Notes: a model not told the origin generated them from the letters alone. 46,368 nt of DNA from Bolinopsis microptera (GCF_026151205.1 NW_026971802.1:1-46368); one strand, 5' to 3'. Positions 20,507 through 30,486 are shown, counted from the stretch's first letter. Program-made: numbers and translations.

Positions 20507-22267
20507 TTAGCTTCCAGAAACGGAATTCACATTGTTCAGGCCAAACGGATAAAGTGTCTTCAATTTGTTAATATAAAACTGTTCTGACTTTCTAATATTA
20601 TCTGGGGATGTAGAACACAAAATATCAAAATGGAAACTTTCATTGAAAACAGATCTCTCCCTCAAATTATGAACTGAAAAAAGATGTGCCCCTAAAACAT
20701 TCTCGTCATCAAAATCTCTGTGGCTCTCAACATTCCCCTTACTACTCGCCTCTAAAATCTCATAATATTTACTGCGATGACCATTCACACGTTGGCTGAG
20801 GCTGGTGACTGTTTTTCCCACGTATACGTTATTAACAGTACAAAGTTTGCATGTCGCGCCGTACACAATGTTGCGTGTCTTACAGTTACCACCTTGAGTT
20901 CTGACTGAGTGTCCATTATTGGAGACCATGGAATTGCCACTAACAAGGTGACAAGTTTGGCAGGGTCTGCCTTTCTTCTTCTCACCAGGTTTGGTGCATG
21001 GGTCAGTTGTTCTTGACTCTGAACCTAAGGCAAGCTTCTTTCTCTTGAATAAAGTGTCCTTTAAGTTAGGGGCTCGCCTGGTCACCACTTGGAGTTTAGG
21101 GATCCTCTCAGGGTTCTCACTGCTCCATGTACGGCTATTTGAGATGATGTTACTGGCCTCTTTAGCCTTTTCCTTGGTTTCCTCATAGCCCGCACCGAAT
21201 GTAACAATCCATGGTGTGAAAGAAGGGGGACCCTGATCCTTTGCCTTGTACTGTAAAGTTCTTGGTATCGATCTGACATCACTGATGACCTCTCTCACCA
21301 TATCAGTAGGATATGAAGACCGTTTAAAAAACAACTGAAGCTCTGCCAATCTCTCATCCAGCAAGACGTCATCATTGATTATCCTTCTGTATCGAAGTGC
21401 CTGTGAGAAGACTATACTCCGGAAGGTATGTCGTGGATGGAAACTTGAGAATTCAAGATACCTGTTGGCGTCAGTAGGTTTCCTAAACAGATCTGTTGTG
21501 AGTCTCCCTCCAACAAACTTGTACTGAATGTCCAGGAACTGAGTGAACTCCGTGATTGGTTTCACTTCGTATGTAATATCTAAGCCATAGTTATCAACCA
21601 TCTTACTGCGTAATGACCCTACCCATTCTTCAAAACCAATCATAGAACCTCTCCACATACCTTGGCCCGAAATATCATCCACAAACCGATCAAGGTTCTT
21701 GAGCTCCTCTGGTCTAACAACCGGGTCGTAAACCAGACTCTTTAGGACAAAGAACAAAGCAATGTTACCGCAATCCACTGAATTGATACCTCCAGTGGGT
21801 ACACCGTTAACGACCTCATACCAGTTGTCTGCATTCTTCAAGACTGCCGAATCAAAACTAAGCTGTATCAGTCCCTTCAGCCAAGTCCTGAACTCCTCAG
21901 ACCAATCTGGTCTACACGACTCCATAGCATCATCTAAGGCTGACATCACCAAGCTATGTTGCAGAGAATCGTATAGAGAAACAATATCAATACTGAAGCT
22001 GATCCAAGTATCGACTACTTGTCCGGAAGCTGCCAATTCCTCGAGTTTTATGAGAGCTGCAGTTGAATCTTTAACAAGATCTATACAGTAATCCCTGGCA
22101 AGAGGTCCCAACCACTTCCAAACAACAAACTTATCTGATCTTGCAGTTACTCCTCTAGAGAGATCAGTCACGAATCGACTGGGTGGAATCTTTTTCTCTC
22201 TAATTTGTATGATGATTCGTTTTGTTTCGTCTCTTAGATTAATATATAGGTCTGATACCCTTGTCAT
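20507..22267 (-). CDS. Penelope-like reverse transcriptase with GIY-YIG endonuclease, 5'-truncated
   Basis: An open frame of 586 residues runs from the first ATG (22267). The reverse transcriptase keeps motif A (SIDIVSLYDS, Asp94), motif B (GVPTGGINS) and the catalytic RFVDD (Asp197, Asp198). The Penelope-type block FRKPTDANRYLEFSSFHP follows. A CQTC zinc-binding pair precedes the C-terminal GIY-YIG nuclease (IVYGATCKLC, then VYVGKT with Tyr469, Tyr482; Arg493 and Glu561 candidate active residues). The N-terminal reverse transcriptase motifs are missing, so the element is 5'-truncated, as is usual for this class. Its 5' edge lies within about 50 bp of the end of LINE B ORF2 on the same strand. 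The frame has no stops, so it is young, but the missing motifs make it unlikely to be active alone. Confidence 0.85.
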   Translation of the reverse strand: MTRVSDLYINLRDETKRIIIQIREKKIPPSRFVTDLSRGVTARSDKFVVWKWLGPLARDYCIDLVKDSTAALIKLEELAASGQVVDTWISFSIDIVSLYDSLQHSLVMSALDDAMESCRPDWSEEFRTWLKGLIQLSFDSAVLKNADNWYEVVNGVPTGGINSVDCGNIALFFVLKSLVYDPVVRPEELKNLDRFVDDISGQGMWRGSMIGFEEWVGSLRSKMVDNYGLDITYEVKPITEFTQFLDIQYKFVGGRLTTDLFRKPTDANRYLEFSSFHPRHTFRSIVFSQALRYRRIINDDVLLDERLAELQLFFKRSSYPTDMVREVISDVRSIPRTLQYKAKDQGPPSFTPWIVTFGAGYEETKEKAKEASNIISNSRTWSSENPERIPKLQVVTRRAPNLKDTLFKRKKLALGSESRTTDPCTKPGEKKKGRPCQTCHLVSGNSMVSNNGHSVRTQGGNCKTRNIVYGATCKLCTVNNVYVGKTVTSLSQRVNGHRSKYYEILEASSKGNVESHRDFDDENVLGAHLFSVHNLRERSVFNESFHFDILCSTSPDNIRKSEQFYINKLKTLYPFGLNNVNSVSGS

Positions 22268-22322
22268 GGTTCTTTGCAATAACACCGTGGTTTACTCATA
22301 TGATTAAGTTTAGTTAATTAAC

Positions 22323-25300
22323 CTATTTCAATGATAATTCATTTGCATCAAAGTTGTAACTGCACCATAGTTGTCTGTCATATTTAGATTGTAGTTCTAA
22401 CAAAGCTTTCTTAAGATTATTCTTGAATATACTGATAGGAGTGGAGAAGTCTATTTCACTCGTTGACTTACGGCAGTGATTCCAAATACTGGTTGATTGG
22501 TAGATGAATAGTGAGGACGGAGTGGGTGGGATGAAGTAGTTGTCTCGTCTTGGTGACCTGTTGAATAAAGAGAACATTGAGACTGGTGATTGGAACTTAT
22601 TAATTTTAAACATTTCCAGTAAACAGTGCAACTTATGAAGATTGTGGACAGTCAGGAAGTTATACTCGTTACAGATTGGTTTACTGTGTTCTAGTTCAAA
22701 GAAATTTTTGCCTAACATCTGCTTGATAACTTTACCGGTCTTATCCCTAGTGATAGGCCTTACTCTGGCACATGTTTTGAACTTATTGAAGTACGCATCA
22801 TTATCACCAAAGAGAATTCTTATGCATTTCTTTTGTGTTTTAAATATGGCTTCTAGTTTATTATTTGATACACCTCCCCAAACAGATATTCCATAACATA
22901 GGTGTGATTCAAAAAGGGTGTGGTACAGGTCCTTATAGAGTGTTTTAGGTACACGGCGTCTGATTCCACATAGTCTACCAATCTCACATTTCAATTTACG
23001 ATTTAACGCTCTCAAGTGAGCATCCCAGTTCAGTTTTTGGTCAATAATGACTCCAAGAAACTTAGTTTCCTCTACCTTTTTAATTATTATATTATTCAGT
23101 GTCAGTTCTAATTCATTAGTGTTTGAATCTGGTTCATTTCTACAGTTCGGCTTAAAGTGGATATAACAACATTTCTTTGTGTTGATATGCAGCAAGTTAC
23201 TCTTCATATATTGATGAACAAGTTTAAGAATTTTGTTAGCTTTGCAGTAAAGTGTTTTTATACATTTATCTACAACAAATATGTTGGTGTCATCGGCAAA
23301 AAGTATAAACTTACCTAGGTCTGATACTCTATAATTATATATTTCATTGATGTAGATAATGAAAAGCAAGGGACCTAATACTGACCCCTGAGGCACACCA
23401 AATATTACAGACAGTTTTTCGGATTCTTCTCCAAGTACTGAAACATATTGCTGCCTATTAGAGAGGTAACTGGCTATTAATTTATTTGCAGTCCCTCGAA
23501 TTCCATAATCATTCAGTTTTTTAAGCAGTTTATCATGACAGATTGTATCAAAAGCTTTACTTAAATCAATGAAGATGCCTAGTACATGATTTTTATCTCT
23601 TAGTGATTTTTCAATGTAGTCGACAGAGAAGTTAAGTGCATGGCTTGTCGAATGATTTTTTCTGAAGCCATATTGATTTTCATATAATAATCCTTGCGAC
23701 TGGAAGAAACTGTAAAGCCTGGAGAATATAATTTTCTCAAGTATTTTACCAAATATCGCTAAGGTTGAGATAGGCCTGTAATTTTCAAGAAGCTCAGCAT
23801 TTTCTTTCTTATATATTGGACTTATTTTACCTACTTTTAGGTCGTCTGGAAAAACTCCCTGTTGCATACATTCGTTATACAATACCGATAGTAGTGGACT
23901 AATTTTGCCTGATACTGCCTTTACTATATGTACTGGTATATCACTAGCCTTGCCATTCTTTAGTTCCGATATGATCTTAGCCACCTCTTCAGGTGAGCAG
24001 TCATGTAGATATATATTAGCTGTATTCGATTTAGGTAAGAGGTCACAGAAACTTGGAAGCTGATTAATTTGTATTTCTCCTAGTTCTGTGTAGGCTGCAT
24101 TAAGGTTAGATGCTAGGGATACAAAATACTTATTGAATTCATTCGCTATAACTCTGCGATTAGTTATCTTTTCATTGTCTATGGTAAATATAGGTCTGAT
24201 CTCACGTTTCTGTTTGCCACGAATTTTATTTATAAGTTCCCAGGTTTTCTTGGAGTTTCCCTGAGTTTCAAGAAACTTGTCAGAATAATATTCAGATACA
24301 GCCATTTTACGAACCTTTTTTAGAGCCTTTCTATATTCTTTGTAGTCATCATAATGGTTTCTTTTATTACAGCAGATAGAACACAGGCATGTGCCCCCTT
24401 TTGTGTCAGTTTCGCCTTGTTTACACTTAACTTTCCTGACTTTCGCCCAGTCATCATACAGTCCATGGCAGTGGTTTACTGAGGCTATAATCCCGCCAGT
24501 AATCCAGGGGTTGTTCTGGATAGTGCGCTTAGTGGTTTTGGGTACAGCTAGTTTGCAGGTTTCGTCAATGCTGTTTTTAAAGATATCATGAAAGTTGGTA
24601 AAATCTATAATTGGTTCATTATCTAGTTTATTACCCAAGACTTCAGCAAATTTATCAGTGTTTGACTTACAATAGTCATAATATTGAGTGTGCTTATGAG
24701 TATTTTTGGTCTTGCTAATTTCCCAGTCAGATATATTAAATATAGGGAGGTGGTGAGATATGTGATCAGTTATGACTCCAGAGGCAGTAACAGAGTCTAG
24801 GTCATTTGTAATGATGTTGTCGATGCATGAGGCATTACATCCAGGCTTTTCATGAGTTGCTAATGATATCAATGGGAAGAAGCCTCTACTGAATAGGACG
24901 TCTTCATACTGTGCAATAATGTTACTGTGTTTACCATGGAGATTAATGTTAAAATCACCTGCAATTTGTGTATGTTTTGGTGCTTTATCAAGGATTGACG
25001 ACAATTCTTGGAGAGCTTGCTCAGCATTGCCACTTGGAGGGCGGTATATTACTCCTATAGAAGTAGAATTTCCTATACTTCCTATGGTTACAAAGAGGGT
25101 TTCTAGATTTTCTGTTACTTGTGACAGGTTGTTATTTTTAACAGCATTAAAGGAGTTAAGGACATATAGAGCTACTCCTGAGCCTTTTACTTTCGAGTCA
25201 AAGGTATCTTGATAGAAGCTCTCATAGCCTGTGAGTTCGTACAAGTTTTTCAATTCAGGGCCAACATTTGTTTCAGCGAGACCAATTACAGAGAATTTGT

Positions 25301-25712
25301 TAGTAAATCTAGCTATTTCAATTGCCAGCGAGTCAAAGTTTGATTTGTTGCCATCAAGATTTTGAAATATTAGTGAGTTTTGCACTTGTAATTCGTGAGC
25401 AAAGGTGTGGTTTATGCCTTTTACAGAATATGAGTCACAGCTTTCAAGTACCTCAGAGATTTTACGTGTAACATCATCTGCATCAGTGTTATCATCATTG
25501 TCATCATTCAGAAGCTTGAATGGGTTATAACGGATTACTGCTAGGTGGAGACAATTATTGCAGTACAAGTCAACTTTTTGATTTTGTTTGTCACTGGTGT
25601 TATAGCATCTAGAGTGAATGGGACAGTTACAGTTGTAGCATTCAAATATAGATTGACCTAGATAGATACTTTTTAAACAGTGGGCACAGACCTCTTTTTT
25701 AAGAACATTCAT
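22323..25712 (-). CDS. LINE B ORF2: zinc finger, APE endonuclease, reverse transcriptase
   Basis: The 1129 residues begin with a C4HC3 finger (Cys9, 12, 25, 28, His33, Cys36, 51, 54). The APE-type endonuclease spans about 112-330: AETN (Glu147), GSGVALYV, IYRPPSG, AGDFNI (Asp253, Asn255), IDNIITND (Asp298) and ISHHLPIF (319-325), where the usual Ser-Asp-His of the fold reads Ser-His-His. The reverse transcriptase spans about 570-880: [21 protein letters not shown] (Asp716), [12 protein letters not shown] and LFADDTN (Asp807, Asp808). After that comes TKFLGVIIDQKLNW and a conserved C-terminal domain with SPRRDNYF. The protein nicks DNA and copies element RNA into the nick. The start ATG overlaps the ORF1 stop. 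Confidence 0.93.
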   Translation of the reverse strand: MNVLKKEVCAHCLKSIYLGQSIFECYNCNCPIHSRCYNTSDKQNQKVDLYCNNCLHLAVIRYNPFKLLNDDNDDNTDADDVTRKISEVLESCDSYSVKGINHTFAHELQVQNSLIFQNLDGNKSNFDSLAIEIARFTNKFSVIGLAETNVGPELKNLYELTGYESFYQDTFDSKVKGSGVALYVLNSFNAVKNNNLSQVTENLETLFVTIGSIGNSTSIGVIYRPPSGNAEQALQELSSILDKAPKHTQIAGDFNINLHGKHSNIIAQYEDVLFSRGFFPLISLATHEKPGCNASCIDNIITNDLDSVTASGVITDHISHHLPIFNISDWEISKTKNTHKHTQYYDYCKSNTDKFAEVLGNKLDNEPIIDFTNFHDIFKNSIDETCKLAVPKTTKRTIQNNPWITGGIIASVNHCHGLYDDWAKVRKVKCKQGETDTKGGTCLCSICCNKRNHYDDYKEYRKALKKVRKMAVSEYYSDKFLETQGNSKKTWELINKIRGKQKREIRPIFTIDNEKITNRRVIANEFNKYFVSLASNLNAAYTELGEIQINQLPSFCDLLPKSNTANIYLHDCSPEEVAKIISELKNGKASDIPVHIVKAVSGKISPLLSVLYNECMQQGVFPDDLKVGKISPIYKKENAELLENYRPISTLAIFGKILEKIIFSRLYSFFQSQGLLYENQYGFRKNHSTSHALNFSVDYIEKSLRDKNHVLGIFIDLSKAFDTICHDKLLKKLNDYGIRGTANKLIASYLSNRQQYVSVLGEESEKLSVIFGVPQGSVLGPLLFIIYINEIYNYRVSDLGKFILFADDTNIFVVDKCIKTLYCKANKILKLVHQYMKSNLLHINTKKCCYIHFKPNCRNEPDSNTNELELTLNNIIIKKVEETKFLGVIIDQKLNWDAHLRALNRKLKCEIGRLCGIRRRVPKTLYKDLYHTLFESHLCYGISVWGGVSNNKLEAIFKTQKKCIRILFGDNDAYFNKFKTCARVRPITRDKTGKVIKQMLGKNFFELEHSKPICNEYNFLTVHNLHKLHCLLEMFKINKFQSPVSMFSLFNRSPRRDNYFIPPTPSSLFIYQSTSIWNHCRKSTSEIDFSTPISIFKNNLKKALLELQSKYDRQLWCSYNFDANELSLK
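25709..25712 (-). promoter_or_regulatory. ORF1/ORF2 stop-start overlap ATGA
   Basis: On the minus strand, ATG (25712-25710) starts ORF2 and TGA (25711-25709) ends ORF1. Such an overlap fits translation of ORF2 by termination-reinitiation, as known for some other LINEs with overlapping stop and start codons. Confidence 0.7.
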
Positions 25713-27841
25713 ACTGGAGGCTGATAGCCTTCAACATGAGGCTGTCCTCCGGCGGCATGAGAATAAAGTGTTGAACCAACCTTACCGTCCCTCCTACCCC
25801 TCTTCCTCCTATCAGTCCCTCCATGCATCCTAACAAGGACAGTATTACGGATTAAAGTAGCAAGTTTGGCCACTCCCTTCCAATTAAGGTGCAGGTAATC
25901 CGTCCGGCCATATTTGTCAAACTCCCTGGACAAGGTTGGGCAAAGTAAGCCAGTGTTATTATCCAGGAAGTCATCAAAGCCATCAACGAACTGGACACCA
26001 AAGTTTTTGGGAAGTAGCTCACGTCGAATAAGCTCTATAAAGTATAGAACTTTCCTATTTAAGTCAGTATTTCGAGTTGGTAAAAGTGGACAAAGAAATA
26101 CTTGAGCAGTTGGATTGGCCTCTTGGATTTGCTCAATCTTGAATTCTAAAAGACTAAATATAGCAAAAATTTCACGTTGAGATTTAACAGATGGTCTTCT
26201 AACATCATTAATACCACACATAATAACAACGTTCTTGTATCCACATGCAAGATATGGGTTAATGTCATCTATTGTCGGAGTCCAAACATTCCGACCAGGC
26301 AGCCATTTACCAAAGCTCCTCTTGTGATCCTCTCCAAATTTCATACCTGATCCGTTTGAATCAGAGAAGATACAAGTACTAGCACGATTCTTTCCGTCTA
26401 TTGATCTGAAAGTAAAACTATATCGTACTGCACCAGTGACTGACCCCTTCTGGATAGAGTGCTTGTAGTGAGCCTGACTCCTTCTGGTCATCCTGTAAAC
26501 TGACCTGGGGGTACACTTGTGTGTGTGAACTGAGTTGTTCATTTCAGTGAAGAGGACTTCGCATTCACCTCCAATGGAAAGAGTCAATATGCTAGATTCT
26601 GGATGTATCACTGGTTCGTTGTCAGAATGTTCTGGCAGGTAACCCTCGCCTTCTTCGTAGCGGTTGATCAACACGCTATTCATTACAGGATTTTCTTCTG
26701 CACAGAACTTCTCATTAATTTTCAGGATGAGCGCAGCCAGTTTCTCCGGTATTTCTGCATTTTTCTTGTTCTCATCCCTGGATCCACTGTATTTGTATTT
26801 CTCTCCAAACGAACACACTGAGTGCCCATTCTCCTTGCTGAACTGAAGAGATTCGCAGTACTGGAGAAGATCTGATTCAGCATCACTGTCTATGAATTCT
26901 TCCACTGTGTCTGCCACAGGTTTTTCTTCATTTTTAAAGATGGTCTTTGATAGAAGGTGCTTATCATTTAATGCAGAGCCAGATGATGGCTTATCGTGAG
27001 GAATTGTAGTCTGTTGGGTAGACAGTTGGTCTAGAGACTGCTTGATATCCTTCAATTCAAGAGAAATGTGCGGTTCCTGCCGAGTATGTTCATCAAGCTG
27101 GTCAATGATATCATGTATCAGTTTCTCAGTGTCAAGCTTGGGAGCAGTAGATGAGACAAGACCTTTGGTGGAAAGATCAGTGATTTGTTTCTGAAGGTCC
27201 TCAATAGCCGTTTTAACACCATTCACATCTTCACTTAGTTCTCCTTTACAGTGGTCTTCTATGCTTTTGACCCGGTTTTGATGGTCTTTCAAACCATGTT
27301 CATTGGTTAGCAGGTGTTGCAGGTGAAGGTCGAGGTTTTGGATCACCTGGATTGACTCTTTCATTTTATCAACATCAATTGTTGATAGTGATTTTGTCAA
27401 GGTTTCTATGTCTTTGAGGTTCTGACAGGCAGAGTGTACCTCATAATCACTATTGGACTGTTGTAGACTCAGGGTGTTCCGACATTTGTAGCAGAAGTTG
27501 TCGTGTGAGTTGGTTGGTACAGGTGCTACGTAGCAAAATGGACATAACCACTGTTCCAGCTTCAATATTGACGGCTTCGTGATACCCTTTAGTCCCAGAC
27601 AATCTGCATGCCAGTTCTGTTTGCATCCTGTGCATACTAGCTTGAAGCTTCCAGTATTCGACTGGCTACATGGGCATCTATCAACATTATGATGCTCTTT
27701 TTTAGTGTTTTGCCCTGTTCCTGTCACAGAGCCACGTCTATTTCCGGTAGATGGTGTTTTTATACCTGTACCTGACATCACACAGCCAAGCAACACACAG
27801 CTAATAAAGACAGCACAGCAAACAAACAACGAATTACTCAC
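25709..27841 (-). CDS. LINE B ORF1: PHD, coiled coil, AlkB-like dioxygenase, SGNH hydrolase
   Basis: In 710 residues there are four parts. (1) PHD finger: Cys56, 58, 70, 73, His78, Cys81, 100, 103. (2) A charged helical stretch at 140-290, probably coiled coil for multimerisation. (3) AlkB-like 2-oxoglutarate/Fe(II) dioxygenase at about 305-480: LINRY strand (Asn393, Tyr395), iron ligands His405 and Asp407 in EHSDNEP and His461 in YKHSI, and arginines 473 and 479 in RYSFTFR for 2-oxoglutarate. (4) SGNH hydrolase at about 488-670: Ser495 in SDSN, Gly543 and Asn545 in CGIND, Asp648 and His651 in DYLHLN. The C-terminus is Arg-rich. PHD and esterase modules are known from CR1-type ORF1 proteins; the dioxygenase is the unusual part. 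Residues 1-20 resemble a signal sequence, so the functional start may be Met22 (27778). The substrates are unknown; reversal of RNA base methylation is a guess from the family. Confidence 0.85.
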   Translation of the reverse strand: MSNSLFVCCAVFISCVLLGCVMSGTGIKTPSTGNRRGSVTGTGQNTKKEHHNVDRCPCSQSNTGSFKLVCTGCKQNWHADCLGLKGITKPSILKLEQWLCPFCYVAPVPTNSHDNFCYKCRNTLSLQQSNSDYEVHSACQNLKDIETLTKSLSTIDVDKMKESIQVIQNLDLHLQHLLTNEHGLKDHQNRVKSIEDHCKGELSEDVNGVKTAIEDLQKQITDLSTKGLVSSTAPKLDTEKLIHDIIDQLDEHTRQEPHISLELKDIKQSLDQLSTQQTTIPHDKPSSGSALNDKHLLSKTIFKNEEKPVADTVEEFIDSDAESDLLQYCESLQFSKENGHSVCSFGEKYKYSGSRDENKKNAEIPEKLAALILKINEKFCAEENPVMNSVLINRYEEGEGYLPEHSDNEPVIHPESSILTLSIGGECEVLFTEMNNSVHTHKCTPRSVYRMTRRSQAHYKHSIQKGSVTGAVRYSFTFRSIDGKNRASTCIFSDSNGSGMKFGEDHKRSFGKWLPGRNVWTPTIDDINPYLACGYKNVVIMCGINDVRRPSVKSQREIFAIFSLLEFKIEQIQEANPTAQVFLCPLLPTRNTDLNRKVLYFIELIRRELLPKNFGVQFVDGFDDFLDNNTGLLCPTLSREFDKYGRTDYLHLNWKGVAKLATLIRNTVLVRMHGGTDRRKRGRRDGKVGSTLYSHAAGGQPHVEGYQPPV

Positions 27842-27910
27842 GGCTCCCCTTTGGGGGTACTAGTACATGCTATTCCTGAACTCAAATTATTTGTTATATA
27901 GCAGCGCTGA

Positions 27911-28671
27911 AAGTATTAACTTTGAACAATGTTGTCATTAAAAAAGTCCAAGAAGCTAAATTTCTAGGTGTCATTATCGATGATCAACTTAATTGGAAAA
28001 CTCACACACGGTCACTTAACTCAAAACTTAAATGTGAAGTAGGTAAGTTATGCAGAATACAACACATTGTCCCTAAACAGTATTATAAGGATTTATATCA
28101 TACTTTATTCGAATCACATTTGGGATTTGGAATATCTGTATGGGGTGGTATTAGCAACAACCGACTCGAACCTCTCTTTAAAACACAGAAAAAGTGTATA
28201 AGAATTCTATTTGGGGATAAAGAAGCTTACTTAGAAAAATTTAGAACTTGTGCCCGGACACGACCATTTGGTGAGCAAAGACTAGGTGTGGACTTCTACA
28301 AAAAAGAACACTCTAAGCCCTTGTTTAAGAATCAGAAATTGTTAACTGTTCACAACCTGTATAAGTACACTTGTCTCTTAGAACTATTCAAAATTAATAA
28401 GTTAGAGGAACCATTATCACTGTACTCATCATTTAACAGGTCACCACGACGAGAGGATTATTTCATCACATCACAACCATCCTCACAATTCATCTACCAA
28501 TCATCCTACATGTGGAACAGCTGTCGACAAACATCAAGTAAGATAAGTTTTAATACTCCGACAAACGGGTTTAAGAATACATTGAAAATTGCTTTACAAG
28601 AATTGCAATTCAAGCATGATACACTTGATTGGTGTGAGCTTAATTTTGCCACAAATGAGCTCAAGTTTTGA
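27911..28671 (+). pseudogene. LINE copy 2, C-terminal piece of ORF2
   Basis: The frame opens LTLNNVVIKKV and AKFLGVIIDDQLNW, matching residues 870-897 of the LINE B ORF2, and runs without a stop to the natural end (NELKF, then TGA). It has the C-terminal domain including SPRRED. It lacks the reverse transcriptase core. Orientation and similarity fit the same LINE as 13589-19742, with the middle lost when the Penelope/LINE B block arrived. A separate truncated copy is the alternative. Confidence 0.8.
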
Positions 28672-30393
28672 TTAATGTGAGTTACTAAAATAACCACTTA
28701 TCTTTCCTCATACATGCAACCACTGCACTCCAACTAAACACATTATTTACCACAGTCCACACACCATACTCCACAGATGATATATATATATATATATATA
28801 CACAAACACACTAGTACCGAACAATTGCACTGTAAAACATGCTCACGATACACTCAAAATTGGAAATATTCAACGGCTCATATATGAAACTTAGCGACTT
28901 ACACTCAGTGTACACCCAGTGTTAACCAGTATTACACACTAGTAAATTCTACGTAACGCGCGAAAACAATAATTCTGTAGCGTTTTCATTGTCACATCTC
29001 ACGTCGACGGGATTGAACGCGCGCGCGCGCGTAACAACTTATCTTACTGCTAACTCAGCGACTAAACACACAACGACTTTGACAATTGACAGATGATAAA
29101 ACAATTGTGAGTTATGACGGACTTAACTGTATGGGTCAACTACTGAAACTGTATTGTTTACTATCTTATTCATTATACTGGACATGAGATGACGAAGTAT
29201 CTTAAGTAGCACTTTATACCCCCACTTAGAACTTGATTAGTCACGAACAATAGAATCATCAAAAACCAATACAATAAAACATCTTGATCAATAAATGCCT
29301 AGCAGCACCAGACAGCAGCCGTGTACCTTTTTCGACTCCGTGGATTCCCTGATGGACTTTTGTTAATAATCGGACCAACCTTTCTTTCTCGAAGCATGTA
29401 TCCTATTGTATTTCATTATAGTATTAAGATGTGAAGCTAGATATACTAGATATTACAACGAAATAGAGGTATACTAAATTGGCCCTTGATATTAACTATA
29501 ACCGTGTTGATGGTTTTAAATTTTGTATGTTGTAAGTACTTTAGTTTGTGAAGCGTTTACTCCTCCCCTCAGCAAGACAGTTTAAGTTAGATTGTAGATT
29601 AATGATAATAATTATCAAATGACGTTATATATTATATAACAGTTATAAATGTTCAATAGTTGTAGAGCGATTTCAAGAGTAGTGGTCCACAGGGGTCCGA
29701 AAAAGCCGTACAGGCACTTGGGTCCTTATCCTTGTCACTAATCTCAATTGGATTCGGTTTACACAAAACATGAACATTTAGACGTACACATTGACACGAT
29801 ATTTATTAGAAAGCAAAAAGTATAAAATAATACGTGCGTGCGCGGCTTGAGCCGCGCCGTATAAGAACGGATGCGTGCAGGGGCTGGAGTACGCTTGTAT
29901 GTTATGTAGTACTTACCTGAGGACCCCAGGCTTTAATGTTGTAAACAATAGAGATTTAGGCGGAATGACAGGCTGAGCGCGGCCCAGTAATGTAATACGC
30001 ATGTATGTTATGTAGATTAATGAAATGTTGCATTGTAAATATTTAGAACTGACGATATATTATGATCTAATAGTAAATTTTACAAAGCTGGCTTTGGATT
30101 TAGGTAAGATTATAATTTATTTCAAAAAACCACGGATAGTTTTAAATTTATTTCTTATATTTGTCGTATAATCATAAACAATTTAATCCTGTTTTCAAAA
30201 ATGCGCGGCTTTGGCGGCCAATTATTGACTTATACATTAAATTGAATTTTAAATAGAAATGTGAATATATCAAAATTTAAAACTTTCAAAACGGAGGCTT
30301 ATAAATATTATTATATTATGATTGTAAAATAAAGGATAAAATTTTAAATTTGTTTCACTTGTGAAACAAGCGCGTCACATAGTACGCGTATAT
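28672..30393. other. LINE tail and intergenic DNA
   Basis: No gene is recognised. Short CA-rich sequence, an (AT)n microsatellite (28780-28800) and a (CG)n run (29018-29031) follow the LINE stop. GTAACGCGCGAAA near 28953 recalls a similar block at about 11284 after LINE copy 1 and may mark a shared 3' untranslated region. Confidence 0.45.
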
Positions 30394-30486
30394 TGTCATA
30401 CGTTGTATGACCCGCCGCGCACGAAGTGCGCGGCTCCCCCTGTATCGTGAAACGACCGTGGGTGGTGGGGGTCACAACGTGATACA
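30394..30486. repeat. Dispersed repeat, copy 2
   Basis: Same orientation and order of blocks as 12849-12955: TGTCATACG, ATGACCCGCCGCGCACG, GCTCCCCCTGTATCGT and GGGGGTCACAACGTGATACAA. It lies about 1.7 kb beyond a LINE stop, like its partner. Confidence 0.55.

Larger units (their letters stand above)
22323..27841 (-). mobile_element. LINE B: open two-ORF retrotransposon with AlkB-SGNH ORF1
   Basis: Both ORFs are uninterrupted and overlap by one base pattern, ATGA. ORF1 (710 codons) holds PHD, coiled-coil, AlkB-like and SGNH domains. ORF2 (1129 codons) holds a PHD-like finger, APE endonuclease and reverse transcriptase. The PHD-plus-esterase ORF1 and the reverse transcriptase motifs place it near CR1-type elements in the Jockey superfamily; the clade is inferred. 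Only about 65 bp of 5' leader separate ORF1 from LINE copy 2 sequence at 27911. On the 3' side fewer than 40 bp separate the ORF2 stop from Penelope-like sequence, so the 3' tail seems cut. No target duplication was found. Confidence 0.9.
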
